From Coriobacteriaceae bacterium (lineage in GTDB: Bacteria > Actinomycetota > Coriobacteriia > Coriobacteriales > Coriobacteriaceae), in contig CABOHA010000008.1 of NCBI GenBank assembly GCA_902399975.1, forward strand, positions 1 to 53,357: a stretch of 53,357 bases of DNA, in the 5' to 3' direction. Both the position numbers and the translations under genes were made by a program. Positions within the stretch are counted from its first letter, which is position 1. Each line of letters begins with the position of its first letter. Shown here in pieces: positions 52,859 to 53,357 of this stretch. The notes beneath the pieces were generated by a model. That model made no database searches, was not told where the DNA came from, and worked only from the letters and a program-made list of their open reading frames with translations.

Positions 52859-52887
52859 AAAGCCTCGAGATTCTCGAGGCTTTTTCT
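52859..52887 (+). terminator. Terminator of flavodoxin gene
   Basis: Perfect 11-bp AAAGCCTCGAG / CTCGAGGCTTT stem followed by TTCTT. Confidence 0.92.
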
Positions 52888-53001
52888 TGACACTTGTGGG
52901 CGCAACCGTGGCAAGCGTTTGGGGGTGACATTTTCCATCACCCCGATGACGAGACCGTCCTGGACGACACGCTCGCATGCGTTCGCTGGATGTATTCAGA
53001 G

Positions 53002-53175
53002 TGGGACGGACTTTCCGGATGGATGGGGATTCGGAAAGTGCGTCCCAGAATTTGCCTTTGGAGTGGGATGCAGTTTCCGGTTGAGGGCTCTGGCGGAAAA
53101 TGCGACCCGGAATTTGCGATCAGAGTGGGATGCAGTTTCCCAACGGAGCCACAAGCGGAAACCGCATCCCACTCC
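53002..53175. repeat. Three tandem hairpins of about 60 nt
   Basis: Hairpins at about 53002-53046, 53064-53108 and 53123-53175 share GTGGGA(T/C)G(C/G)A(G/C)TTTCC on the left arm and GGAAA...CCCA on the right. The third is the most perfect (about 18-bp arms). The linking text (GAATTTGC) is also shared. No coding frame is convincing. Confidence 0.8.
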
Positions 53176-53314
53176 GGACGTGAATTCCGGGACAAGCTTT
53201 CCGCGATGCGCATGCCAGGCTACGCTTCTGCTACGAGGCGAGCGCAGCTTCTCATCAGCCCACTCAACTCGCAACGGGTGAGGGGCGGCGGCAGGCGGAG
53301 GCGCGGGAAAGGTC

Positions 53315-53357
53315 TGTCGCGAGTTCCGCACGCAAAGGGGGCCACTTAATGTGGCCC
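53315..53357. repeat. Second copy of the CACTTAATGTG repeat (truncated by window end)
   Basis: TGTCGCGAGTTCCGCACG (53315-53332) identical to 10893-10910, followed by GGGCCAC-TTAAT-GTGGCCC. The right part runs off the window. Confidence 0.85.

Noticed and set aside
52888..53349. Frames of 91-151 codons in the terminal repeat region
   Set aside because: Built from tandem hairpins; repeated text appears in several frames and no SD is convincing.

Overview
The window looks like chromosome from a GC-rich Gram-positive gut actinobacterium of the Coriobacteriia, most likely Collinsella or a close relative. This is inferred from gene content and repeat style, not from a database search. Supporting traits are a tilS-hpt-ftsH cluster, a second EF-G-like protein, heterodimeric ABC exporters, many PTS and LacI/GntR sugar genes, strong SD sequences, and many intergenic palindromes.

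Layout. 0-0.4 kb: end of an rRNA operon (5S and terminator). 0.4-10.8 kb: housekeeping block with a tail-anchored protein, Hsp20, a WalJ-like metallo-beta-lactamase, tilS-hpt-ftsH, an aminotransferase, a PHP phosphatase and an RNA m5U methyltransferase. 11-13.6 kb: amino-acid ABC importer. 13.9-17.1 kb: EF-G paralogue with altered GTPase motifs and a secreted nuclease. 17.2-24.6 kb: LacI-controlled sugar operon (PTS EIIBC, GatZ/KbaZ-family protein, transaldolase, split transketolase, PTS EIIA). 24.7-28.5 kb: duplicated HAD phosphatase/LacI module interrupted by larE and marked by three copies of one 54-nt palindromic repeat. 28.5-30.9 kb: nested palindromes, then glmS. 30.9-36.2 kb: GntR regulator, YeiH-type exporter, a degenerate bEBP-like regulator, a membrane protein, nitroreductase and a small unknown protein. 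36.3-40.6 kb: MarR with a heterodimeric ABC exporter. 40.7-45.4 kb: cysE, dedA, ilvE, lemA, tetR. 45.4-47.4 kb: tRNA-Ser and an unusual TadA-glycerate kinase fusion. 47.4-48.1 kb: palindromic repeats and SRP RNA. 48.2-51.9 kb: second heterodimeric ABC exporter. 52-53.4 kb: four 23-bp tandem repeats, a BilS-like flavodoxin and more hairpin repeats.

How genes work together. The 18.6-24.6 kb operon pairs sugar import and phosphorylation (EIIBC at the 5' end, EIIA at the 3' end) with an epimerase/aldolase-like GatZ protein and pentose-phosphate carbon-shuffling enzymes. No GatY-type catalytic aldolase is present, so the route may run by epimerisation plus transaldolase/transketolase. Two palindromic sites of nearly the same sequence precede the amino-acid importer and ilvE, suggesting a shared amino-acid regulon.

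The most unusual features are the TadA-glycerate kinase fusion, the HAD/LacI duplication with a lacI 3' remnant, and at least fourteen hairpin elements, many sharing an asymmetric GGGAC(A/G) word as in REP elements mobilised by RAYT transposases. No transposase is encoded in the window.
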